Shown here one piece after another: positions 1-6,817 of a stretch of DNA of 7,750 nt. The position numbers and the translations under genes were made by a program. The stretch covers positions 1 through 7,750 of the forward strand of contig CAUCXP010000062.1 in the NCBI GenBank assembly GCA_958446785.1. The letters are read 5' to 3'. The DNA is from an uncultured Collinsella sp. GTDB taxonomy: Bacteria > Actinomycetota > Coriobacteriia > Coriobacteriales > Coriobacteriaceae. Position 1 is the first letter of the stretch; each line of letters begins with the position of its first letter. Below the pieces are notes generated by a model. The model was given only the letters and a program-made list of their open reading frames with translations, was not told the origin of the DNA and searched no databases.

Positions 1-107
1 GTCCATTCCATGGACCTTGCCACATTCGCGTGAATCTGGCGCTGCCGCTTTCGCGTGTAAGGGAGGCGTGCGACCGCTTGGACCGCTACGTTTTTAATGC
101 ACGGTAA
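1..107 (+). CDS. C-terminal end of a MalY/PatB-family PLP-dependent aminotransferase (5' end outside window)
   Basis: An open frame enters from the left edge (codons start at base 3) and stops at TAA 105-107, giving 34 residues. The stretch HIRVNLALPLSRVREACDRL resembles the conserved C-terminal segment of fold-type I PLP enzymes of the MalY/PatB group, where a G-x-(I/L/F)-R-(I/L/V)-N-x-A-x-P-R-S pattern carries the arginine that binds the substrate carboxylate. Here R9 of the visible part would be that residue. Family members act as cystathionine beta-lyases or cysteine desulfhydrases in the cytoplasm. The PLP lysine and most of the fold lie outside the window, so the call depends on this one motif. 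A general class I/II aminotransferase is the alternative. The reading frame itself is good: codon use matches the neighbours and it ends just before a hairpin. Confidence 0.6.
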   Translation, partial: PFHGPCHIRVNLALPLSRVREACDRLDRYVFNAR

Positions 108-117
108 GTGAGTGCTG

Positions 118-159
118 CATGCGGGGCTGTCTGCCAGATTGGCTGGAAGGCCCCGTATG
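118..159 (+). terminator. GC-rich hairpin after the aminotransferase; possible terminator or attenuator
   Basis: Bases 118-127 pair with 150-159 (10 bp, one G-T wobble), including the strong core CGGGGC/GCCCCG. Inside lies a smaller stem, GCCA 133-136 with TGGC 140-143 around a GAT loop. It starts 11 bases after the aminotransferase stop, which fits transcript termination. No T run follows, so it is not a classical intrinsic terminator. It could instead be a transcript-stabilising structure or leader element for the next gene. Confidence 0.35.
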
Positions 160-200
160 GTAAAGCATCTGTAACCATTGAGCGCAAGCGCGGTTTTGTC

Positions 201-209
201 TGCTAATAT
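201..209 (+). promoter_or_regulatory. Possible extended -10 element for the binding-protein/kinase cassette
   Basis: TGCTAATAT has the TG-N of an extended -10 followed by a 4/6 match to TATAAT, about 40 bases upstream of the ATG at 250. No good -35 lies at 16-18 bases; TTGAGC at 178-183 would give a 20-base spacer. If real, transcription would begin around 215. That would exclude the TTG at 178 as a start codon and favour 250. Confidence 0.3.
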
Positions 210-249
210 CTTTGCTCTTGAGTCTGTAAACAGGATCGTCTGGAGCTCG

Positions 250-1101
250 ATGAAAAGACCTCGTCGCTCGGCCGCCATATCGTTGTTTGTTGCGCTTGCA
301 GTGGTGGGCGCCTTTGTCGTGGCGATAGCTGGCTGTTCCGGGTTGAATGATGGGGCCGCGGCGTCTGCATCAGAAGGCGCAGCCGCCTCGCAGGTCAAAG
401 ACGACAACCTTAAGACGCTCAACGTTGGCAGCGACCTCTATCCACCGTTTGTGTATAGCAACGAGTACGGCGATATTGTTGGCCTGGATGTCGATATTTT
501 GACCGAGGCTTTGGGCCGCATTGGCTACAAGCCAAAGTACCAGCTGATCGACTGGGAAAAGAAGAAAGAGCTGCTGGCGAGCGGCGAGCTCGATTGCGTC
601 ATGGGCAGCTTTAGTATGACGGGCCGCGAAGGCGAGTATCGCTGGGCGGGGCCGTACCTTGCGAGCCGACAGGTGGTTGCTGTCGATCCCGAAAGCGATA
701 TCTACACGCTTGCCGATCTTGAGGGTAGGGTCGTGGCGGTCCAGTCCACCACCAAGCCCGAATCGATTCTGCTCAATCACACCAATGAAAACGTTCCGCA
801 GATTAAGGAGCTCTACAGCTTTTCGGACCGCTCGTACCTGAACCCGGCGCTTGTCGAGGGCCTAGTCGACGCCATCGCCGCGCATGAGTCCTCGCTGCTC
901 ACCTACGAAAAAGACTATGGCGTGACGTATCGCATTTTGTCTGAGCCGCTGCTAGAGGTTGGTTTGGGCACCGCTTTCGATATCAACGACACACGCGGCA
1001 TCGACGTTAAGCTCACCCTTGCCGATGGCACCATGGAGCGCCTGGTGTCAAAGTATTTTGATGACCCTTCGCCCTTTTTGAATGTGGAGGGCCTGTCATG
1101 A
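250..1101 (+). CDS. Extracellular solute-binding lipoprotein, family 3 (SBP_bac_3 type), probable sensor partner of the downstream kinase
   Basis: This 283-residue protein starts MKRPRR, has a hydrophobic stretch (about 10-28) and a lipobox I26-A27-G28-C29. It should therefore be a lipoprotein anchored to the outer face of the membrane by Cys29. A low-complexity Ala/Ser linker (about 34-47) leads to a family-3 binding fold (about 56-275). That fold shows LNVGSDLYPPFVY at its start, GLDVDILTEALGRIGY, the GELDCVMGSFSMTGREGEYRWAGPY region typical of amino-acid-binding members, and LADLEGRVVAVQ opening the second lobe. The usual acidic residue after the DA(I/V) strand is replaced by the sequence DAIAAHES, so the ligand may not be a standard amino acid. 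ATG 250 is preferred over the in-frame TTG at 178 because it directly precedes the signal peptide and has GGAG four bases upstream. No permease or ATPase gene follows. The stop overlaps the histidine kinase start (ATGA), so a role in delivering ligand to that kinase is likelier than transport. This is inference from context. Confidence 0.85.
   Translation: MKRPRRSAAISLFVALAVVGAFVVAIAGCSGLNDGAAASASEGAAASQVKDDNLKTLNVGSDLYPPFVYSNEYGDIVGLDVDILTEALGRIGYKPKYQLIDWEKKKELLASGELDCVMGSFSMTGREGEYRWAGPYLASRQVVAVDPESDIYTLADLEGRVVAVQSTTKPESILLNHTNENVPQIKELYSFSDRSYLNPALVEGLVDAIAAHESSLLTYEKDYGVTYRILSEPLLEVGLGTAFDINDTRGIDVKLTLADGTMERLVSKYFDDPSPFLNVEGLS
1086..1101 (+). promoter_or_regulatory. Shine-Dalgarno and ATGA start/stop overlap coupling lipoprotein to kinase
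   Basis: GGAGGG (1086-1091) lies six bases before ATG 1098 and inside the end of the lipoprotein gene. The start codon of the kinase (1098-1100) shares two bases with the TGA stop of the lipoprotein (1099-1101). This arrangement usually gives translational coupling. It also fixes the true kinase start at 1098 rather than at any later codon in the other frame. Confidence 0.75.
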
Positions 1102-3291
1102 TTGATGCGTCCGACCACACCGCTCAGGAGCGGGGCGATCGTTCGGCACGGGAATGGCTCATCGTCGTCCTGTTGGGGATAGCGCTCTCGATTGTTGCCG
1201 GCGTGACGAGCTACGCCTACACGACAGCTCAGGCCGAGCAGCGCTTTTCCGACGTTGTCGATTACGTGGCGACACAGAGCCTTTCCTACGATGCGTTCAA
1301 CAGCGCCTATGCGACCAAAAAACCTGATTCGCGTTATGGAGATCGCCGGAGAGGCGGCGCGCGATATGGAGCGCGACGGCTCGGTGGATAACGCTACGTT
1401 GGAGCAATATGCTGACCAGTTTAATGTGACAGCGCTGATCGTAACGGATGCATCGGGCAACTTGGTGTCCGAGTCCTCGAAGGATGACGTGGGCTACGAG
1501 TCGCTCGCTGCGAATCTCAAAGAGGCGCCTGTGCTGGAGGTGGCAGCCCATCCGCTTAAGTCCTATACCGCTCGCATTACGCTTGCGGACGATTCGGTCG
1601 CAGACATTGGCTGCGTGGCCCGGCCGGACGGTGAGGGCATCGTTGTCGCGGTGAGGCACCAGAGCGCCAAGGCGGTCGCGAGCAATACGCTCAAGTTGCA
1701 GAGCTTGCTCGATGGTTATGAGACCATCGATAGCGGCAATATCGTGATCGAAAACGACGGTAAGGTCGTTGCGACCAACGCTGTTGAGCCCGCCGTGTCG
1801 GGCGTGTTCGATTTGCCCGCGACGGATGCCATCGTTGTCAACGGCATTAAGGAGCGTTGCCTGGCTGGTAAGGTCAGATTGGTCAACGCCAACGGTGAGT
1901 GGTATCTGGGCACATTTGGTAAAGCGCGCGATTTTTACGTGTGCACCTATGCTCCCGCGCAGCGTTACTTTGAGGTTGTTGCCGCTGTTGTTGCCAGTGT
2001 GTTGGCACTCTACGGCGGTGTTATAGCCACTGTTGTGTTGGTGCGCCGCCGCGCCGAGAGCCAACGCTTTGCCGACCTGTTGCTGCAGGAGCGCGACTAT
2101 GGCGACAAGCTGGCAAAAGCGGCGCGCGAAGCTTCGTCTGCCAACTCTGCAAAGACGGAGTTCCTGCGTCGCATGAGTCACGACCTGCGCACGCCCATCA
2201 ACGGCATTCGCGGTATGGTCGAGGTGGGCAATGCCAACGCGGACGACTTGCAAAAGCAGACTGAGTGCCGCTCAAAGATCTGGACGGCGTCGGGACTGCT
2301 GCTCGACCTTGCGAACGAGGCACTCGATATGAGCCGCTTGGAGAGCGGGCAGGTCGACCTGAATCTCGTGCCTACAGATATGGTGGCCCTCAACCGTGAG
2401 GTGTGCGATATTCTGGAGCGCCAGGCCGAGGAGCGCCTGGTGACAATTATCTGCGACCAACGGACTCTTGATCATCCCTATGCCCGGGTGAGCGTGACGC
2501 ACCTCAAGCGTCTGTTGCTCAATATTGCCGGTAATGCCGTCAAGTACAACCGCCAGGGCGGCTATGTTCGCCTGACATGCCGCGAGGTGGAGCCGGTGGA
2601 CGGTGTCCCCGTCTATGAATACACGATCGCCGATAACGGCATTGGCGTGAGCGAGGAGTTTCAACAGCACCTCTACGAGCCGTTCAGCCGCGAGGAACAA
2701 CAGGTGGAAGGCGCTTCATCGGGAACTGGCCTGGGCGCGTCTATTGCCAAGCAGTTGGTCGAGCTTATGGGCGGAACCATGAGCTTTACGAGCGCCTTGG
2801 GGCAGGGGACGATGTTTACCATTTGCCTGCCGTTTGAGAAGTGCAAGAGTTCCGAGATTCCCCAGGCAGTTCGCGTGGATGCAGGCGACAGCGACGTGCT
2901 CCAGGGCCTGCGCGTTTTGCTCGTAGAGGATAACGACCTGAATGCCGAGATCGCACAGTTTACGCTCGACCGCGCCGGTGCCGTCGTGACACATGTCAAA
3001 GATGGCGAGTCTGCCGTCGAGACGTTTGCCGCGAGTGCGCTGCACGAGTACGACGTGGTATTGATGGACATCATGATGCCCGGCATCGATGGCCTTGAGG
3101 CCACGCGTCAGATTCGAGCGCTCGATCGCGAGGACGCTGCGACCACGCCGATTATCGCCGTGAGCGCCAATGCCTTTGCCGACGACCGTAGGCTTTCGCG
3201 CGAGGCGGGCATGAACGCGCATCTGAGCAAACCCGTGAGTTCTCAGGATCTCGTTGAGGCGCTTGCGCACATAACTGCCGACGCTTCATAA
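1098..3291 (+). CDS. Hybrid sensor histidine kinase with C-terminal receiver, interrupted by a one-base frameshift (possible pseudogene)
   Basis: Two frames make one gene. The first (1098-1391) encodes a short cytoplasmic N-terminus, membrane helix 1 (about residues 20-43) and the start of the extracellular domain. The second is open through 3291 and encodes everything after about base 1323. Removing one A from the run at 1317-1322 joins them into a 730-residue protein that reads smoothly as YATKNLIRVMEIAGEAARDM. In that numbering, residues 44-288 are an extracellular sensor. It has two strands of the type TALIVTDASGNLV and GNIVIENDGKVV, suggesting a double-Cache fold (moderate confidence). 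Helix 2 is at about 292-315. HisKA has phospho-acceptor His361 in MSHDLRTPINGI. HATPase_c has N475/N479 in the N-box, D512 in DNGIGVS and GTGLG from 542. The receiver (about 604-725) has phospho-acceptor D657 in VLMDIMMPG and a late Lys in LSKP. No HPt or output domain follows. With the frameshift as written, a product starting at an internal codon such as ATG 1336 would lose helix 1 but keep the catalytic part, so the gene is either inactivated, altered or misread. Confidence 0.85.
1317..1322 (+). other. A6 homopolymer at the frameshift point in the kinase gene
   Basis: The frame beginning at 1098 gives sensible protein up to SAYATK. The frame one base further on gives sensible protein from about NLIRVMEIAG. 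The switch falls at six consecutive A residues, and five would restore one continuous frame. A run of this kind is a common site of replication slippage and of sequencing or assembly indels. Any single-base insertion between roughly 1300 and 1335 would explain the data equally well, but the homopolymer is the simplest candidate. Confidence 0.75.
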
Positions 3292-3298
3292 ACAAATA

Positions 3299-3334
3299 GC
3301 TCGGTTCCAATACTGGTTGGAACCGAGCCATTTT
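3299..3334. terminator. Intrinsic terminator between convergent genes, probably bidirectional
   Basis: Bases 3299-3310 and 3317-3328 form a perfect 12-bp stem (arm GCTCGGTTCCAA) around a 6-base loop. CATTTT follows on the + strand. It lies 7 bases after the kinase stop on the + strand and 32 bases after the stop of the convergent gene. On the - strand the stem is followed by TATTTGTTTA, so it can serve both directions. A nested outer pair, CAAATAGC 3293-3300 with GCTATTTG 3335-3342, could extend or compete with the stem. Confidence 0.85.
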
Positions 3335-3360
3335 GCTATTTGCAGGACCTGTTTTTGGGC

Positions 3361-3840
3361 TTACTTTTCTTGAATCTGCTTGCCGCAAAGGTGCTCAATC
3401 GAAATCTCGTAGAGTTGGACGCCCTTGATGTCTTTGGCGATTTCTTCCTCGACTTCTTCGGCGGAAGGGTAGTACTTAAGCGCGAGCTGGCGGACTTTGT
3501 CCTCGATAAACGCAGGCGTCTCGTTTACCAGACGGCAACGGCCAAAGACCACGGCGCTCATAACGTAGGGAGCCCAGTCATCGTCCTTGTACCACTCGTT
3601 GCCGTAAACGGTAAAGCAGACTTTATCATCACGCCTGAGTGAATCGACCTTGTGGCCAGCCTTGGCACCATGGAAATAAATCTTGTCGTGCTCGGCGTCA
3701 AAGAAGTAGTTGACGGGAATGGCATACGGGTAGCCACCATCGCCGTTGACGGCAAAGACACCGCGCTTGCAGATAGCGAGCAACTCGCGCGCTTCCTCGT
3801 CAGTGATGGCGCGTTTCTTTCGACGTAAGGGCCTAAACAT
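3361..3840 (-). CDS. Pyridoxamine 5'-phosphate oxidase-like FMN-binding protein, Nim-related
   Basis: The protein has 159 residues and starts MFRPLRRKKRAIT. The frame extends upstream to 3879, but the ATG at 3840 is chosen because AGGAAG lies six bases before it and because MFRxxRRKK is the usual N-terminus of this group. The split-barrel flavin-binding core shows GVFAVNGDGGYPYAIPVNYF (27-46) and IYFHGAKAGHKVDSL (54-68), with DDKVCFTVYG after it. These are hallmark segments of the Pyridox_ox_2/NimA-like family. Members are small cytoplasmic FMN (or haem) proteins, usually dimers. Some Nim proteins reduce 5-nitroimidazoles, but most relatives are uncharacterised, so drug resistance should not be assumed from the sequence. 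It lies 42 bases downstream of the large kinase on the same strand with no visible terminator between, so co-transcription is plausible. Its 3' end faces the shared terminator. Confidence 0.85.
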   Translation of the reverse strand: MFRPLRRKKRAITDEEARELLAICKRGVFAVNGDGGYPYAIPVNYFFDAEHDKIYFHGAKAGHKVDSLRRDDKVCFTVYGNEWYKDDDWAPYVMSAVVFGRCRLVNETPAFIEDKVRQLALKYYPSAEEVEEEIAKDIKGVQLYEISIEHLCGKQIQEK

Positions 3841-3882
3841 CGTTGGCTTCCTTTCTAACTGTGCATGGTGGGTGGGCACAAA

Positions 3883-6687
3883 CTATAGCGAAACAGTTCC
3901 GTTTTTCTTGATGCGGGTGAGGATGTTTTTGAGCTTGTTAAAGTCGAGCGGTTTGGGCAGATGGGCGTTCATGCCGGCATCGTGTGCCGCCTTGGCGTCC
4001 TCGGCAAAGGCATTGGCGGTGAGCGCGATGATGGGGATGTCGGCTGCATCGGCCTTCTCGCTCAGACGAATCGCGCGAGTTGCCTCGTAGCCATCCATAC
4101 TCGGCATCATGATGTCCATCAGGATCGCATCGAAGCTGCCGGCGGGACGACTAGTGTATAGTTCGACCGCTTCTTTGCCGTCGGCGGCGCGAGTTACGAC
4201 GATGCCTTCGCTTTCGAGCAGGGCCTGGGCAATTTCGGCATTGAGCTCGTTGTCTTCGGCCAAAAGAACGTTCATGCCGGCAAGCGAGCAGCTGATCGCC
4301 TGCTCGTCCGCACCTTCTCTTGCCTGAGGGTTCTTGTCGATATCGAGCGGAATCTGGACGTTGAACGTACTTCCCACGCCGACCTCGCTCGAAATCTCAA
4401 TCGTGCCGCCCATCATGTCTATGAGCGATTTGACGATCGGCATGCCCATGCCAGTTCCCTGAAATTTACTGCGGGCATCGTTGCCCTCTTGGGCAAACGG
4501 TTCGTAGATGTGCTTAAGAAACTCGGGCGACATGCCGATGCCGGTGTCCGAGACGTTAAAGCAAAAGAGTACTCGGCTATCATCGATCGGTTTAATCTGC
4601 GATGTAAAAGTGACAGTTCCGCCATCTTTGTTGTACTTGATGCTGTTGTCGAGCAGGTTGATGATAATCTGACGTACATGAGTGGGGCTTCCCATTACAT
4701 GTGGATTGCAGAGGGGATGTGCTCTTTGATCCTGCATCGTAATATTGCGATCGGAAGCGCGGAGCTTGCACAGCACAATTGCATCGTTGCAGAGATCTTC
4801 GAGGTTAAATGAGACATGCTCAAGCGTTAGCTTTCCATTTTCAATCCTGCCCATTTCTAGAATGTCGTTGATGAGTGAGAGCAGATGGTTGGCGGCGATT
4901 CGCGCCTTAGCTCGGTTTTTACGGGCGGCATCGACATCGTCTTCGTGCAATTCTTCAATTTCGATGAGCCCCAGAATGCCGTTGAGCGGCGTGCGGATGT
5001 CATGGCTCATGCGGGCGAGAAAGGCCGTTTTGGCCGCATTGGCGGCGAGTGCCTTGTTTTGCTCTACTCTGGCTCGCTGCAGGGCCCAGGTTAGAACCGC
5101 TACCCCAGTCAACAGTACACCGACGATGATGACGACAATCGAGCTACGATGACGATATATAAACCTGAACGCGTCTGATTCCTGTGCGCTATACGACGTA
5201 GAGGAATAATTGCTCGCAGAAAGCGATTCTCCGGCGTTGATGATGCCCTTGTTGACGATACTCAATAATTCGGGATTTCCGCGTCGCATAAGGCAAGAAA
5301 GTTCGGCCGTGCGTGAGAGTTCCTGTATCTCGTAGTCTCTGATATCGTAGCTATCTCGGATGGTTTCCAGCCGTGCGTTGGGAACAACGATGCAGTTTGA
5401 TCTTCCGTCCTTAAGGGCAGAAAGCATGTCGTCTGCAGACGGATACTCGGTTACATTTGCATTTGGAAACATAGTTTTTAATTCGCTGCGGTTGACGATG
5501 GAAAACCCTGTGCAACAGATATTGCGGAGATCCTTGTTGAGATCGCTGGTGGCGTGGATGGCGGTAAGAGAGATCGTTCCCATCGAAATCGATTGAACGG
5601 TCCCCATTTGCTCGGCAAGCCAGTAGTCGCGAAATGCCGGTAGGGCGATGTCGATATTTCCCTTTGAGAGCGCTTCCGTCATTTGCTGGTTGCTTGAAAA
5701 AGCGAGCGTGTGTACGGTAATGCCAAATTTGTCGTGGAGCGTCGTAACGAGTGAGACGAGTGACCCTTCCATTTCTCCGTTTGCATCTTGGTTGCAGAAG
5801 GGGAGATTGTTGTTGAGATAACCAAGTGTAAGCGTGTTGTTATTGGCCTTGAGCCACGACCGTTCGGAGTTGGTAAGTGATGCGGATCCGCTATTTTGCG
5901 CCGAGTAGTTGGATTTGACTTCGTCGTTGTAGCGCGGGTTGGTGCGGTTGATTGCCGCCATGGCCGAGTTGATGTCGTTCATCAGATCGGGGCGGCTTTT
6001 GGGAACGGCAAAATAGTAGTCGCTCGAGCCTACGTTGAACATGGGCGACGCATCGGGCGACGAAATGGTGTCGTTCATGATGACGGCGTCGACCTCGCCG
6101 TCTGAAAGTGCCGCAAAGAGGGCGCCGCCGGTGTCGATTTCTTTATAAGTACAGGTGACGCCTTCGTCGGCGAGCCACTGCTGGCCGACGAAGGTTTGCA
6201 TAACGCCAGAGTTGCAGCCGATGGTGAGGCCTTGGAGTGCCTGGGGGTCACCCTTGGCCAGATCGTCGCGATCGGGCTTGGCGTAGATGTAGTAGCGCTC
6301 GGTGCCCTCGGGGTTTGAGGAAAAGAGTAACTTTTGCTCGCGTTCTACTGAATGCGAGATGTTGGGCATGAGGTCGATTTCGCCCTTCTCGAGCATGTCC
6401 ATGAGCTCGGTGAAGGTGCCGGACACGTATTCGTACTGCCAGCCAGGGGTGTAGTACGAGAGGGTCTGGAGGTACTCGTAACCCCATCCCGAGAGGCGCT
6501 CGCCCGGTGTGCCTTCCTGGAACCCCTCGTTGTTGACAAGCCAGCCGACGCGGACCGTCTTGACCTGCTGGTCGGAGTCGGCGGCAAAGGCCGGGGTGGG
6601 CATGACGGCGCTCAGTAGTGTGAGCGCAGCAAGCGCGACGGCTAGGGTGCGATATAGAGCTAAGCGAAGGACGGCGGAAGGTTTCAC
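3883..6687 (-). CDS. Hybrid sensor histidine kinase with two fused solute-binding domains and a C-terminal receiver (BvgS/EvgS-like layout)
   Basis: This 934-residue protein is numbered here from GTG 6687-6685. That start directly precedes a classic signal sequence (KPSAVLRLALYR, then a hydrophobic run ending AFA-AD near residue 35) and has AGGA six bases upstream. The in-frame ATG at 6720 adds 11 polar residues and lacks a ribosome site. Domains in order: family-3 binding domain 1 (about 43-259; VKTVRVGWLV, GEIDLMPNISHSVEREQKL); binding domain 2 (about 285-489; NTLTLGYLNNNLPFC, GNIDIALPAF); membrane helix (about 515-537); HisKA with His562 in MSHDIRTPLNGI; HATPase_c with an IIINLLDNSIKYN N-box, DTGIGMS and GTGMGMP; receiver (about 805-930) with D858 in LMDIMMPS and a PKPL lysine. 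The tandem binding-domain sensor recalls BvgS/EvgS, but no PAS domain separates membrane and kinase, and no HPt follows the receiver. His562 to D858 relay is expected; the next partner is not in the window. The middle of the gene (about 4560-5880) is more AT-rich than its ends. Confidence 0.9.
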   Translation of the reverse strand: MKPSAVLRLALYRTLAVALAALTLLSAVMPTPAFAADSDQQVKTVRVGWLVNNEGFQEGTPGERLSGWGYEYLQTLSYYTPGWQYEYVSGTFTELMDMLEKGEIDLMPNISHSVEREQKLLFSSNPEGTERYYIYAKPDRDDLAKGDPQALQGLTIGCNSGVMQTFVGQQWLADEGVTCTYKEIDTGGALFAALSDGEVDAVIMNDTISSPDASPMFNVGSSDYYFAVPKSRPDLMNDINSAMAAINRTNPRYNDEVKSNYSAQNSGSASLTNSERSWLKANNNTLTLGYLNNNLPFCNQDANGEMEGSLVSLVTTLHDKFGITVHTLAFSSNQQMTEALSKGNIDIALPAFRDYWLAEQMGTVQSISMGTISLTAIHATSDLNKDLRNICCTGFSIVNRSELKTMFPNANVTEYPSADDMLSALKDGRSNCIVVPNARLETIRDSYDIRDYEIQELSRTAELSCLMRRGNPELLSIVNKGIINAGESLSASNYSSTSYSAQESDAFRFIYRHRSSIVVIIVGVLLTGVAVLTWALQRARVEQNKALAANAAKTAFLARMSHDIRTPLNGILGLIEIEELHEDDVDAARKNRAKARIAANHLLSLINDILEMGRIENGKLTLEHVSFNLEDLCNDAIVLCKLRASDRNITMQDQRAHPLCNPHVMGSPTHVRQIIINLLDNSIKYNKDGGTVTFTSQIKPIDDSRVLFCFNVSDTGIGMSPEFLKHIYEPFAQEGNDARSKFQGTGMGMPIVKSLIDMMGGTIEISSEVGVGSTFNVQIPLDIDKNPQAREGADEQAISCSLAGMNVLLAEDNELNAEIAQALLESEGIVVTRAADGKEAVELYTSRPAGSFDAILMDIMMPSMDGYEATRAIRLSEKADAADIPIIALTANAFAEDAKAAHDAGMNAHLPKPLDFNKLKNILTRIKKNGTVSL

Positions 6688-6708
6688 AGACAATCCTATC
6701 GAGTCGAG

Positions 6709-6736
6709 ATAATACCGCATAAGGATACCAGCTCAG
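6709..6736 (-). promoter_or_regulatory. Weak candidate promoter for the double-binding-domain kinase
   Basis: Reading the - strand, TATTAT (6714-6709, 5/6 to TATAAT) has CTGAGC (6736-6731, 3/6 to TTGACA) 16 bases before it. Transcription would then start near 6702, only about 15 bases ahead of GTG 6687. This would rule out the ATG at 6720 as a start. The -35 is poor, so this is tentative. Confidence 0.3.
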
Positions 6737-6760
6737 CCACCCTAACACCCGGCAGATGGG

Positions 6761-6806
6761 TAGTCATTGGGGACGTTCTTAAACGACTAGTCACTGGGGA
6801 CACTCT
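6761..6806. repeat. Two direct copies of a 19-base repeat (TTGGGGACGTT type)
   Basis: TAGTCATTGGGGACGTTCT (6761-6779) recurs at 6788-6806 as TAGTCACTGGGGACACTCT, with 16 of 19 bases identical and starts 27 bases apart. The bases between and into copy 2 hold the palindrome GACTAGTC (6785-6792). The core TTGGGGACGTT (6767-6777) appears again, inverted and exact, at 6857-6867, so these copies belong with the inverted repeat just downstream. No coding sequence is convincing here. Confidence 0.75.
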
Positions 6807-6817
6807 GTGCCGGAGGT

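Noticed and set aside
178..249. TTG at 178 as the start of the binding lipoprotein
   Set aside because: It would add 24 residues in front of a complete lipoprotein signal peptide, lacks a ribosome site and overlaps a possible promoter element.
1317..1323. AAAAAAC heptamer as a programmed -1 ribosomal frameshift site
   Set aside because: The heptamer is not in the needed phase: the 1098 frame reads ACC AAA AAA CCT, whereas a -1 site needs A AAA AAC. Joining the two halves requires +1 (or -2), so standard -1 slippage would not restore the protein.
1297..2253. Long antisense open frame inside the first kinase gene
   Set aside because: It is rich in His, Arg and Ala as expected for the mirror of a high-GC gene, has no recognisable motif, and overlaps an obvious kinase on the other strand.
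6248..6748. Alternative-frame open reading frame over the 5' end of the large kinase
   Set aside because: It is an Arg/His-rich shadow in another frame of the signal peptide and first binding domain, which are clearly real in the chosen frame.
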